Shown in pieces: positions 30,243 through 39,649 of a stretch of DNA of 64,000 bases. Every line of letters begins with the position of its first letter. Position 1 is the first letter of the stretch. The notes beneath the pieces are model-generated. The model was not told the DNA's origin. It was given only the letters and a program-made list of their open reading frames with translations, and did no database searches. The stretch covers positions 255,857 to 319,856 of the forward strand of contig JAOSKV010000023.1 in the NCBI GenBank assembly GCA_027493405.1. Direction: 5' to 3'. The DNA comes from FEB-22 sp003105195. GTDB lineage: Bacteria; Pseudomonadota; Alphaproteobacteria; Rhizobiales; Xanthobacteraceae. A program made the translations under genes and the position numbers.

Positions 30243-31601
30243 ATGCCGGCCGAAGCTCTCGAGCACCTGCGACATCCGCGCCGCAATGTGCGGCTCAATA
30301 CCCTGATCGGCCTGCGCTGGCTCTCGGTCGCGGGCCAGAGCGCGGCCGTGCTGGTGGTCCATTACGGCTTCGGCTTCGAGCTGCCGATCGTCGAGTGCCT
30401 GACCGTCATCGGCCTGTCCGCCTGGCTGAACGTGGCGCTGCGCATCCACTCGCGCACGACGCAGCGGCTGGAGCCGGGAAGCGCCACCTGGCTGCTCGCC
30501 TACGACGTCGCCCAGCTCGCGGTGCTGCTGTTCCTCACCGGCGGCCTGCAGAACCCGTTCGCCTTCATGTTCCTCGGGCCGGTGCTGATCTCGGCGACCG
30601 CGCTGCCGCCGCGCATGACGCTGATGCTGGGCGGCTTCGCGGTCGTGTGCGCCACCGTGCTGGTATTCTATCATTTTCCCCTGCCCTGGCGGCCGGACGA
30701 CCCGCTGCGGCTGCCCTCGCTCTATCTCGCGGGCATCTGGCTCTCGATCCTGCTGGCGATCGTCTCGATCGGCGCCTATGCGTGGCAGGTGGCCGAGGAG
30801 GCGCGGCTGCTCGCCGATGCGCTCGCCGCCACCGAGCTGGTGCTGGCGCGCGAGCAGCACCTCTCGCAGCTCGACGGGCTCGCGGCCGCAGCGGCTCACG
30901 AGCTCGGGACGCCGCTCTCCACCATCACGGTGATCGCCAAGGAGCTGGAGCGCGGGCTCGAGCCCGGCTCGCCGCATGCCGAGGACGTCAAGCTCCTGCG
31001 CGAGCAGACGCAGCGCTGCCGCGAGATCCTGGCCAAGCTGACCCAGCTCTCCACCGGCGAGCCGTTCTCGCACACCCGGCTGTCGGTGCTGATCGAGGAG
31101 GTCGTGGCGCCGCACCGCAATTTCGACATCGCGATCGACGTGATGCTGCCGCCCGATCGCTCGAACGAGCCGGAGGCGGCGCGCAATCCGGCGCTGATCT
31201 ACGGGCTCGGCAACCTGGTCGAGAACGCAGTCGACTTCGCGCGCTCGCGCGTCGAGGTGGCGGTGCGCTGGAGCGCCCAGGACGTCGCCGTGATCATCAG
31301 CGACGACGGGCCGGGCTTCTCGGGCGAGGTGATCGCGCGCATCGGCGAGCCCTATGTGACGAGCCGGGGCCGCCAGGCGGGGGCCGAATCGGCCGGCCTC
31401 GGCCTCGGCTTCTTCATCGCCAAGACCCTGCTGGAGCGCTCCGGCGCCACCCTCGACTTCGCCAACCGGGCCGCGCCCGAGAAGGGGGCCGTGGTCCGGG
31501 TGCGCTGGCCACGCGCCGATTTCGACGAAATGGGCGGCTTCTCCCCAACGCGCTCACGGCTTCTTGAGAAGGAAACCCCGAGTTCCTACGTATATGCGTG
31601 A
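30243..31601 (+). CDS. regB: redox-responsive sensor histidine kinase RegB/PrrB/ActS
   Basis: A 452-residue inner-membrane kinase that controls redox-dependent genes (respiration, nitrogen and carbon fixation, and in relatives photosynthesis) through RegA. Six hydrophobic segments occupy about residues 20-190; the quinone-sensing GGLQNPFAFMFLGP loop is at about 100-113. The H-box HELGTPLSTI has its phospho-accepting histidine at residue 219. Cysteine 259 in QTQRCREIL lies exactly 40 residues later, the same spacing as His225/Cys265 in Rhodobacter RegB, where the cysteine is the redox switch. The ATPase part has GNLVENAVDFA, DDGPGF and GLGLGFFIAKTLLERSG. regA follows by 48 bases in the same direction. 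Confidence 0.93.
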   Translation: MPAEALEHLRHPRRNVRLNTLIGLRWLSVAGQSAAVLVVHYGFGFELPIVECLTVIGLSAWLNVALRIHSRTTQRLEPGSATWLLAYDVAQLAVLLFLTGGLQNPFAFMFLGPVLISATALPPRMTLMLGGFAVVCATVLVFYHFPLPWRPDDPLRLPSLYLAGIWLSILLAIVSIGAYAWQVAEEARLLADALAATELVLAREQHLSQLDGLAAAAAHELGTPLSTITVIAKELERGLEPGSPHAEDVKLLREQTQRCREILAKLTQLSTGEPFSHTRLSVLIEEVVAPHRNFDIAIDVMLPPDRSNEPEAARNPALIYGLGNLVENAVDFARSRVEVAVRWSAQDVAVIISDDGPGFSGEVIARIGEPYVTSRGRQAGAESAGLGLGFFIAKTLLERSGATLDFANRAAPEKGAVVRVRWPRADFDEMGGFSPTRSRLLEKETPSSYVYA

Positions 31602-31649
31602 GGAGAGACACGGCCGGCCCGTCTCGGGGGCCGGAGCGCGAGGAGCCTG

Positions 31650-32204
31650 ATGATGATGGATGCCGCAACGGAACTTCCCGGCGATCGATCGCTCCTGATC
31701 GTGGAGGACGACAAGGCGTTCCTGGTGCGCCTCGCGCGCGCCATGGAGACCCGCGGCTTCGCGGTCACGACCGCCGAGACGGTGGCGGACGGGCTGGTGC
31801 AGGTCGAGCGGTCGGCGCCCGCCTTTGCGGTGGTCGACATGCGGCTCGGCGACGGCAACGGGCTCGACGTCATCTCGGCGCTGAAGAGGCGCCGGCCGGA
31901 GGCGCGCGGCATCGTGCTCACGGGCTACGGCAACATCGCGACCGCGGTGAATGCCGTGAAGCTCGGCGCCGTCGACTACCTGGCGAAGCCGGCCGACGCG
32001 GACGACGTCGTGAATGCGCTGCTGGCGCTCGAAGGCGGCAAGCCGGAGCCGCCCGAGAACCCGATGTCGGCGGACCGGGTGCGCTGGGAGCACATCCAGC
32101 GGATCTACGAGCTGTGCGGCCGCAACGTCTCGGAGACCGCGCGCCGGCTCAACATGCACCGCCGCACGCTGCAGCGGATCCTGGCCAAGCGCGCGCCGAA
32201 GTAG
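31650..32204 (+). CDS. regA: response regulator RegA/PrrA/ActR
   Basis: A 184-residue DNA-binding response regulator paired with RegB. The receiver domain has LLIVEDDKAF at the start, phospho-acceptor Asp63 in VVDMRLGDGNGLDV, Thr in VLTGYG and Lys in YLAKPADADDVV. A Pro-rich linker (KPEPPENPMSADRVRWEH) leads to a Fis-type helix-turn-helix (NVSETARRLNMHRRTLQRIL), which is highly conserved in RegA proteins. The start is one of two adjacent ATGs at 31650/31653 behind GCGAGGAGC. It forms an operon with regB. Confidence 0.95.
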   Translation: MMMDAATELPGDRSLLIVEDDKAFLVRLARAMETRGFAVTTAETVADGLVQVERSAPAFAVVDMRLGDGNGLDVISALKRRRPEARGIVLTGYGNIATAVNAVKLGAVDYLAKPADADDVVNALLALEGGKPEPPENPMSADRVRWEHIQRIYELCGRNVSETARRLNMHRRTLQRILAKRAPK

Positions 32205-32210
32205 ACGCGA

Positions 32211-33256
32211 TCAGGCGCGGCGCGGACGCATGAGCACGAGGCCGGCGGCCGCGACCTTGAGGAGCGCGCAGGCGGCGAGCGCGGCCGGATAGCTGCCCGC
32301 GAGGTCGCGCACCAGCCCGACCAGGCCGGGGCCGGTCGCGCCGACGAGGCCCGCGACGGCGCTCGCCAGCCCCACCACCATGCCGAAGGCCGCCGGTGCG
32401 AACTCGCGCTGGATGATCAGCGCCGGCAGCGTGATGATGTTGCCGACCGAGACGCCGTAGAGCGCGCAGGCCGCGAGCAGCGCGGCCGGGTCAGTGGTGA
32501 GGACCATGATTGCGAGCGCCACGACCTGCGAGGCGAGCGACAGGGCGGTGGCGAGACGCGGATCCAGCCGGTCGACGACCGCGCCGAGGGCGAGGCGCCC
32601 GACCACCGCCATGCCGGTGGTGACCACCACGGCGGTGCCGGCGAGGGCGCGGCCGAGCAGCGGGTCGAGAAACGCGATCTGATGCACCAGGACCCCCGCC
32701 TGGGCGACCAGCGCGAGGGCGAACGAGGCGGTCGCGGTCCAGAACGCGAAGCTGCGCATCGCCATGGCGCGGGTGAAGGCCGGTAGCGGCGGGCCCGCGG
32801 ATGCCGCGGTGCGATGTGCGGGGCGGCCGATCCAGAGAACGACGACCGGGAGCAGCACGACGAGCATCACGGCGGTGGCGAGCCGCAGCGCGGCCGCGAA
32901 GCCCAGCGCCTGCGAGAGGAAGGCGAGCGCCGGCGCCACCACGATGCCGCCGGCGCTGGCGCCATTGAGCGCGAGGCTGATCGCGAGCCCGCGCCGCTCC
33001 GCGAACCAGAGGCCGAGAATGGTGCTGATCGCGGCGAGCCCGAGGCCCATCCAGCCGACCGACATCAGCAGATAGACCGCATAGAGCTGCCAGGGCCGAT
33101 CGATCACGGTGAGCAGCAGGGTCGCGCCCGCGAGCGCCGCGACGCCGGCGAGCACCAGGATCCGCGGGCCGAGCCGGTCGACGACGGAGGCGACGAAGGC
33201 CGCGAGCAGCGCACCGAGCAGGTGGGTCGCGGTGCTCGCCCCGGAAACAACGGGGG
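32211..33256 (-). pseudogene. MFS transporter, N-terminus lost in low-complexity block
   Basis: About 345 residues of an MFS transporter are readable (from VVSGASTATHLLGALLAAFV to the end RPRRA). Ten or so membrane helices are visible, with the loop motif WFAERRGLAISLALNGASAGG typical of the oxalate/formate antiporter-like and monocarboxylate-type MFS group. The first one or two helices and the start codon fall in the unreadable block at 33240-33478. Apart from this loss the frame is intact to its stop, which lies 6 bases after the convergent regA stop. The truncation is more likely technical than genetic. The substrate is unknown. Confidence 0.8.
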
Positions 33257-33478
33257 CGGCCCCCCCGGGAGGCGCCGCGGCCCCGCCCGGAAAAACCCCC
33301 CGGGGCGGAGGGGGCACCCCCCCAACAACACCCCCACCAAAAAGCGGGGGGCGCCCCCCCCCCCCCCCCGAGCGCGCGGGGAGGCGAGGGCGGCCCCCCC
33401 CACACCCCCCCCCTCTCTCGAGTAAAAAAAAAAACAAAAAAAAAAAAAAAAAAAAACACAAAAAAAAACCCCCCATCG
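33240..33478. other. low-complexity block with G/C runs and poly-A, probable sequence artefact
   Basis: Reading left to right, normal coding sequence decays into short G and C runs, then C-rich runs, then about 60 bases of almost pure A broken by single C bases, and normal sequence returns at about 33475. The order of decay and the mix of poly-C and poly-A are not like any coding or regulatory sequence. It covers the 5' end of the MFS gene and stops about 45 bases short of a palindromic repeat. Confidence 0.8.
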
Positions 33479-33524
33479 GCTGAGGCGGGCGCCTCGATCG
33501 GAAATGACTGTGGCTTCTTGCTTG

Positions 33525-33573
33525 GCGCATGTTCTAGTCGACGAACCGGTATCCACTTCGCCGGAACATGCGC
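33525..33573. repeat. intergenic palindromic repeat between mmcB and the MFS gene
   Basis: Outer arms GCGCATGTTC (33525-33534) and GAACATGCGC (33564-33573) are perfect inverted repeats. The inner part ACGAACCGGTATCCACTTCGCCGG matches the core of the repeat at 5670-5694. It resembles the common rhizobial intergenic element built around CCGGNNTCCACTT and GCATG half-sites. Confidence 0.75.
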
Positions 33574-33586
33574 GAGACGGCCGGTG

Positions 33587-34075
33587 TCACGCGTCGGCCC
33601 GGTAGGGCCCGGCCGGGTCGGCGAGCGCCTGCAGGCGCAGCGCCGCGCAGCGGGCGAAGCGCAGCATCATGGCCTTGCGGGTGGCGGCCGCGAGCCGGTG
33701 CTCGGGCGCCTCGCGCATGACCTCGGCGCCATAGGAATCGGCCAGGATCAGGCCGGCGTCGGCGGGAAAGATGTCGAGCGGCACGTGCGCGGCGGTGGCG
33801 AAGAACAGGCGGTCGCAGGAGAGCCGGTAGTCGGGCCATTTCTGGTCGACGCGGAAGTCCTCGATCGAGGACTTGACCTCGACGATCCAGATCTCGCCCG
33901 ACCCGGCCAGCGCGACGAGGTCGGCGCGCCGGCCGGTCGCGAGCGAGAGCTCGCTCACGCAGGAGAAGCCGCGCTGCACGAGCAGGCGCGCCGTGCCGCG
34001 GGCGACCGCGAGCGCGGTCTGCGACTGGCGCCGGTCGGGCGGCAGCAAGGGGGCGACGGGCTCGTGCGCGTTCAT
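33587..34075 (-). CDS. mmcB: MmcB family DNA repair protein
   Basis: A 162-residue protein matching the MmcB family, first described in Caulobacter as a LexA-controlled DNA-damage-response factor with a PD-(D/E)XK-like nuclease fold. The core has RRADLVALAGSGEIWIVEVKSS, giving the D...ExK catalytic pattern (Asp in RADLVA, Glu/Lys in VEVKSS), followed by DFRVDQKWPDYRLSCDRLFFA and the family C-terminus REAPEHRLAAATRKAMMLRFARCAA. The start at 34075 gives full-length family agreement. It is 25 bases downstream of mtnA on the same strand. A LexA box was not recognised nearby. Confidence 0.9.
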   Translation of the reverse strand: MNAHEPVAPLLPPDRRQSQTALAVARGTARLLVQRGFSCVSELSLATGRRADLVALAGSGEIWIVEVKSSIEDFRVDQKWPDYRLSCDRLFFATAAHVPLDIFPADAGLILADSYGAEVMREAPEHRLAAATRKAMMLRFARCAALRLQALADPAGPYRADA

Positions 34076-34100
34076 GGCCTCGGCTCGTGTCGGCCGGATC

Positions 34101-35228
34101 TCACCCGGCGGCGGACCGGCCCGCGAGCTTGGCGGATTCGACGCGTTCCGGGAAGGCGGCCGCGAGCGCGGGACGCGTCGCCGCGAGCACGCCGCGCTCG
34201 GTGATCAGGCCGGTGACGAGCCGGGCCGGCGTCACGTCGAAGGCGTAGTTCGCGACCGGGGATCCCTCCGGCACGATGGTCACGGTCTCGATGCGGCCGT
34301 CGGCGGTGCGCCCCGTCATGGTCGCGACCTCCTCGGGGCCGCGCTGCTCGATGGGGATCTCGGCGAGGCCGTCGACCACGGTGAAATCGATGGTCGGCGA
34401 CGGCAGCGCCACATAGAAGGGCACGCCGTTGTCGAACGCGGCGAGCGCCTTGAGATAGGTGCCGATCTTGTTGCAGACGTCGCCCTGGGCGGTGACGCGG
34501 TCGGTGCCGACGATGGCGAGATCGACGAGGCCGTGGCTCATGAGATGGCCGCCGGTGTTGTCGGGGATCACGGTGTGGGGCACGCCGTGATGGCCGAGCT
34601 CCCAGGCCGTCAGCGAGGCGCCCTGGTTGCGCGGGCGGGTCTCGTCCACCCAGACATGGACCGGCAGGCCCTTGTCGTGCGCCATGTAGATCGCCGACGT
34701 GGCGGTGCCCCAGTCGACGGTCGCGAGCCAGCCGGCATTGCAGTGGGTCAGCACGTTGATGCGCTCGCCGGGCTTGCGGCGCGAGATCGCCTCGATGAGC
34801 GCGAGCCCGTTGCGGCCGATGGCTTCGTTGATGGTGACGTCCTCGTCGGCGATCTCGCGCGCGCGCGCATAGCCGGCCGCGACCCGGGCTTCGCGCGGCC
34901 GGTTGCGCACCGCAGCCACCATCTCGTCGAGCGCCCATTTCAGGTTGATGGCGGTCGGGCGGGTGGCGAGCAGGGTCGCGTAGGCGCGCTCGAGCGCGGC
35001 GTCGGAGGCGTCCTCGCGCAGCGCCAGCGCCATGCCGTAGGCGGCGGCGGCGCCGATCAGCGGCGCGCCGCGCACCTGCATGGTCGCGATGGCGCGCGCC
35101 GCGTCGGCGAGGCCGGTCATCGCGAAGATGACGAAACGATGCGGCAGATGGGTCTGGTCGATGGCCTCGACGGTCGTGCCGTCCGCCGCGATCCAGATGC
35201 TGCGATAGTGCCGGCCGTCGACCTTCAC
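34101..35228 (-). CDS. mtnA: S-methyl-5-thioribose-1-phosphate isomerase
   Basis: Isomerises methylthioribose-1-phosphate to methylthioribulose-1-phosphate in methionine salvage; related to eIF2B subunits. It has 375 residues. Conserved blocks are TMQVRGAPLIGAAAAYG, RPTAINLKWALD, the catalytic-cysteine segment NVLTHCNAGWLAT, DETRPRNQGASLTAWEL and the catalytic-aspartate segment VGTDRVTAQGDVCNKIGTY. The start is GTG at 35228 behind AGGGAGAGC; the longer frame to 35342 overlaps the divergent gene's leader and is not conserved. No other methionine-salvage gene is in the window. Its product could equally serve the MTA-isoprenoid shunt known in some alphaproteobacteria. Confidence 0.94.
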   Translation of the reverse strand: MKVDGRHYRSIWIAADGTTVEAIDQTHLPHRFVIFAMTGLADAARAIATMQVRGAPLIGAAAAYGMALALREDASDAALERAYATLLATRPTAINLKWALDEMVAAVRNRPREARVAAGYARAREIADEDVTINEAIGRNGLALIEAISRRKPGERINVLTHCNAGWLATVDWGTATSAIYMAHDKGLPVHVWVDETRPRNQGASLTAWELGHHGVPHTVIPDNTGGHLMSHGLVDLAIVGTDRVTAQGDVCNKIGTYLKALAAFDNGVPFYVALPSPTIDFTVVDGLAEIPIEQRGPEEVATMTGRTADGRIETVTIVPEGSPVANYAFDVTPARLVTGLITERGVLAATRPALAAAFPERVESAKLAGRSAAG

Positions 35229-35356
35229 GAAGCTCTCCCTGCGCCCGGGCCAGACATAGCGGCTCCGGCGGCGCGCATGCAATGCCGACAGCGGGCGCGG
35301 CTTGCCGCAGCCCGGTCCATGGGCCACTGTGCCGCGAGCCAAATCGGAGGACGCGG

Positions 35357-35590
35357 ATGGCGATCGACTACGAGGCCGAATACAACAATCGCGCGCGGGT
35401 TCCCGGGCACCCGCAGATCTTCGCGCGCTGGGAGAAGGATTCGGCCGACTACCGCGAGGCGATGCGCCGCGAGGACAGCCTGGAGCTCGGCCTGAAATAC
35501 GGGCCGGTCATCTACAGCCGCCCGCGCATCCCGGCGCCGGAAGGTCGGACATGGGTGCGGGGCTGTGGTCTGAGGCATCGTGACGGATGA
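35357..35590 (+). pseudogene. 5' stub of an alpha/beta hydrolase gene, cut at island border
   Basis: The first 45-50 residues (MAIDYEAEYNNRARVPGHPQ, then IFARWEKDSADYREA, then LELGLKYGP) match the N-terminus of a family of rhizobial alpha/beta hydrolases related to carboxylesterases and formamidases, as I recall them. After GP the expected continuation (a PRQ-type segment and the lid/catalytic domain) is absent; the frame runs a further 25 unrelated residues to a stop at 35590. GGAGGACGCGG precedes the ATG, so initiation signals are intact. It is divergent from mtnA. The loss of the catalytic domain coincides with the drop in GC that marks the accessory segment. Confidence 0.65.
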
Positions 35591-35647
35591 CAGAGACGAG
35601 TGGCCAGGCTAGAACATAGAGCGAACACAAGCCGAGAGCCTCGATCC

Positions 35648-36250
35648 GTGCCCGAACCGAGCGCCACATTATCGGTCGTCCTCATTGCGTTGATGAAGGG
35701 GATCGTGACCCGCGAGGAGGATGCGAGCTTCTGGCAAGCGATGCTCGCTCAGCAAGCGCGCATTCGCGACCACGTCGTCTTGCTCGGGCTGGAGCTCATC
35801 CTCGACGAGAGCGAGGGGCATGCCTTTCTGCGGCAACGTCCCACTGCCGAAGGAGAAGCTCCTTTGCCGCGGCTCGTAGCGCGCCGGCGGCTCGGCTATG
35901 CGGTGAGCCTGCTCCTCGCGCTGCTGCGCAAGAGGCTCGCGGAGTTCGATGCCACGAGCGGTGACACCCGTCTTGTCTTGAGCCGCGAAGCGATGGTCGA
36001 CATGGTGCGGTTGTTTCTCCCAGACGCAGCCAACGAAGCGCGTCTCATGGACCAGATCGATGCTCACATCGACAAGGTCGTGGAAATGGGCTTCTTGCGG
36101 CGCCTGCGAGGCGAGGACGATCAGTTCGAGGTCCGCCGCATCCTCAAAGCCTTCGTCGATGCCCAATGGCTCTTCGAGCTCGATGCGCAGCTCGCAGCCT
36201 ACCGGGAGCATGCGAGGGAAGCGCTCGCGCCTGAGCGGAGAGAGGCATGA
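35648..36250 (+). CDS. jetB: Wadjet anti-plasmid system subunit JetB (DUF4194, MukE-like)
   Basis: The 200-residue winged-helix subunit of the Wadjet condensin-like complex, which links JetA to the JetC ATPase. The sequence follows the JetB/DUF4194 pattern: LSVVLIALMKGIVTREED, ARIRDHVVLLGLELILDESE, then PLPRLVARRRLGYAVSLLLA, then DTRLVLSREAMVDMVRLFLPD and FLRRLRGEDDQFEVRRILKA. The preferred start is GTG at 35648 (VPEPSATLS), where family similarity begins; an in-frame ATG-type start at 35600 would add 16 residues. It overlaps jetC by ATGA. Upstream, where jetA (DUF3375) should be, there are only about 100 bases of non-coding DNA before the hydrolase stub. Confidence 0.9.
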   Translation: MPEPSATLSVVLIALMKGIVTREEDASFWQAMLAQQARIRDHVVLLGLELILDESEGHAFLRQRPTAEGEAPLPRLVARRRLGYAVSLLLALLRKRLAEFDATSGDTRLVLSREAMVDMVRLFLPDAANEARLMDQIDAHIDKVVEMGFLRRLRGEDDQFEVRRILKAFVDAQWLFELDAQLAAYREHAREALAPERREA

Positions 36251-39200
36251 ACCAGCTGGAGATCCTGCCGCGGTCGGTCCAGCCGAGCCTCTTTGCTCCG
36301 GACCCGCGCGCCGGGATGCGGCTCCATGCATGCGAAGCGTTCAACTGGGGCACGTTCCACGGCCGCGTCTGGACGCTCCTCCTGAACGGCAGCAATGCAC
36401 TGCTCACCGGCGAGATCGGTTCGGGCAAGTCCACGCTCGTCGACGCCGTGACGACCCTGCTGGTGCCCTCCGCAAAAGGCTGCTTACAACAAGGCCGCGG
36501 GCGCAGAGGCGCGCGAGCGCGATTTGAGGTCCTATGTCCTCGGCTATTTCAAGTCCGAGCGTAGCGACTCCGGAGCTTCCGCTCGTCCCGTCGCGCTAAG
36601 GACTCACAAGGACTACTCCGTCATCCTCGGGCGCTTCCGCAACGACGGATTCGGTCAGGAGGCGACGGTCGCCCAGGTCTTCTGGTTCAAGGAGAGCCAA
36701 GGTCAGCCGGCGCGCTTCTACGTCGTCGCGGACAAACATTTGTCGATTGCCGAGCACTTCTCAAATTTCGGCGGAGAGATTGCAGCCTTGCGCAAGCGAC
36801 TCAAGGCGATGCCTCGGGTCGAGGTCCACGACAGCTTCCCACCCTACGGTGCTGCATTCCGGCGCCGCTTCGGCATCGAGAACGAGCAGGCGCTCGATCT
36901 GTTTCACCAGACCGTGTCGATGAAGTCGGTCGGCAATCTCACTGACTTCGTGCGGCATCACATGCTTGAGGGCTTCCCGGTTGCGGCCCGGGTCGAGGCC
37001 CTCATCGGCCATTTCGACGACCTCAATCGTGCGCATGAGGCGGTGCTCAAGGCCAAGGCGCAGATCGCGCTACTCGCGCCTCTCACGGCGGACTGCACGC
37101 AGCACGACAGTCTTGTCGAAGCGGTTGATTTCCTCCGGGCCTGTCGCACGGCGCTCGCCGGCTACTTCGCGGGGCTCAAAGTGGAGCTGCTGTCCGAGCG
37201 CATGGATAAGCTCGAAGGGGACCTTGCCGCCATCGTGGAGCGGATCGCCGCCCTGGAGCGCAATCGGAACCACGAGCGAGACCAATGCAACGGCATCAGG
37301 CGCGCAATCGCTGAGAATGGCGGCGACCGCATCGAGGCACTCAAGCGCGAGATCGCGAGCAAAGAGGAGCTGAAGGATGACCGCGCCAAGCGTGCCACGC
37401 AATATGATGTCCTCGCCGTGCAAACGGGCCTTGCAAAGGCGGACAGCGCGGAAGCGTTCCTCGCCAACGCACGATCCCTGCCGACCGAAATCGCGACCAG
37501 CCGCGCCCAGGAGGCGGAGGTCCAGAACGCGCTGACTGAAGACAACGTGTCGTTCCGCAGGTTGAAGGACGAGCGCGATGAGTTCGAACGGGAAGTATCC
37601 TCCCTCAAGAGTCGGCGCTCCAATATTCCGGCCCGCGCCCTCGCCATCCGTGAGAGGCTGTGCTCCGCGTTGCGCGTGTCAGAGAGCGACATTCCCTTCG
37701 TGGGCGAGCTGATCGAGGTTCGCGAGGAGGAGCGGGGCTGGGAGGCGGCCGCCGAGCGCGTCCTGCACAATTTCGCCCTGTCGCTGCTGGTTGCCGACCC
37801 GGACTATCCTCGTGTGGCCGATTGGGTCGAGCGCACGCACCTCGGCGACCGTCTCGTCTATTATCGCGTGCGCGAGACCGGTGCCTCGTCGACGCGCGCC
37901 CATCCCCACTCGCTTGTCCGTAAGCTCAAGGTGCGGCCCGACTCGTCCTTTTACACCTGGCTCGAAGGCGAGCTGACGCGGCGCTTCGACTACGCGTGCT
38001 GCGAGACAATGGACCAGTTCCGGCGCGAAGCTCAGGCGCTCACCAGCGCCGGACAGATCAAGGCGCGCGGCGAGCGCCACGAGAAGGACGACCGTCATCG
38101 CATAGACGACCGTACACGCTACGTGCTCGGCTGGTCGAACGAGGCCAAGATCGCGGCACTAGCGGCCGAGATGCGTACCCTGGAGCGCCGCATGGCGGAT
38201 GTCGCCGCAAGGATCGCGGAGCTGCAGAAGCGGAGGTCATCCCTGGGAGATCGGCTCACGGCGTTTCAGCAGCTTGGCGTGGTGGCGCGGGACTATGGCG
38301 AACTGGACTGGAAGGCGATTGCCGTCGAGATCGAGCAGCTCGCGAGGGAGCGACGCCGGCTGGAGCAGGACTCGGACATCCTTCGGGCGCTGACCGATGA
38401 GCTGGGTGAGGCCGAGGGTAAGCTGGCGAGGACCGAAGAGAGCCTGGACAGAGCGAAGGAGAGACGAGCTCGCCTCGAGGAGCGGCTGAACGTCGCGCGT
38501 AGGGAGCGTGAGATCTCACGCGAGACGCATTCCGGACTGGATGCCGACGCGAAGGCGCGGCTGTTCCCGCGGCTCGATGCGAAACGCGAGGAACTCCTCG
38601 GCGAGCAGGCGATCACGGTCGAGACTTGCGACGCACGCGAGCGCGAGATGCGAGAGCGTATTCAAGCCGAGATCGACAACGAGGACAAGAGAGTGGCGCG
38701 CCTTCGCGACCGCATCATCAGCGCCATGCGGGCTTACAACGATGCCTATCCGCTGGAAACGCGCGAGGTCGACGCCGCCATGGAGGCAGCCGGCGAATAT
38801 CGATCGATGCTCGTCCGTCTTCAAGCGGACGACTTGCCCCGCTTCGAGGCGCGCTTCAAGGAGCTCTTGAACGAAAACACCATTCGCGAGGTGGCGAACT
38901 TCCAGTCGCAGCTCAATCGTGAGCGGCAGACCATCCTCGAGCGAATCGGCATCATCAATCGCTCACTGAGAGCGATCGACTACAATCCGGGCCGCTTCAT
39001 AGAGCTCACCGCCGAGGACAGCCTGGACGCCGAGATCCGCGATTTTCGACGGGACATGCGCAGTTGCACCGAAGGCGCACTGACGGGCTCGAACGACGAG
39101 GTCTATGCCGAGGCGAAGTTCCTGCAAGTCAAGGCGACCATCGAACGGTTCCGCGGCCGCGAGGGGCGCTCGGACTTGGACGAGCGATGGACGCGCAAGG

Positions 39201-39649
39201 TCACGGACGTGCGCAACTGGTTCGCGTTCTCGGCATCGGAGCGGTGGCGTGAGGACGGCCGCGAGCACGAGCACTATAGCGATTCCGGCGGCAAGTCCGG
39301 CGGCCAGAAGGAGAAGCTCGCTTACACCGTGCTGGCCGCGAGCCTTGCCTATCAGTTCGGGCTCGAATGGGGCGAGCAGCACTCGCGCTCGTTCCGCTTC
39401 GTGGTGATCGACGAAGCCTTTGGGCGGGGCTCGGATGATTCGGCGCGCTACGGTCTCAAGCTCTTTCAGGAGCTAAATCTGCAATTGCTCATCGCCACGC
39501 CGTTGCAGAAGATCCACGTGATAGAGCCTTACGTGACCTCGGTCGGCTTCGTCCACAATGAAGATGGACGACTCTCCATGCTGCGCAATCTGACGATCGA
39601 GGAGTATCGGGCCGAGCACGCCGCGCGGGCCGCTTCCGCAGCGCGATGA
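36247..39649 (+). pseudogene. jetC: Wadjet SMC-like ATPase JetC, one frameshift
   Basis: JetC is the SMC/MukB-like motor that loop-extrudes plasmid DNA. Repaired, it has 1133 residues. The Walker A GEIGSGKST is at residues 55-63. Two long coiled-coil regions (about 230-380 and 610-800 by heptad-like charge patterns) flank a hinge-like middle. The C-terminal head has the signature SGGKSGGQKEKLAYT and Walker B RFVVIDEAFGRG. The frame breaks right after the Walker A domain: GCA AAA is followed by GGCTGCT where GCTGCT is expected, so there is one extra G at 36478-36479. Without repair the product stops at 36564, and the rest (1041 codons) is open in the next frame. It overlaps jetB and jetD by ATGA on both sides. 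Confidence 0.9.

Noticed and set aside
36470..36570. Programmed ribosomal frameshift in jetC as the default explanation
   Set aside because: GCA AAA GGC is not a classical slippery heptamer, no stimulatory structure was seen, Wadjet jetC genes are not known for recoding, and other genes here have similar indels. Kept only as a possibility to test.
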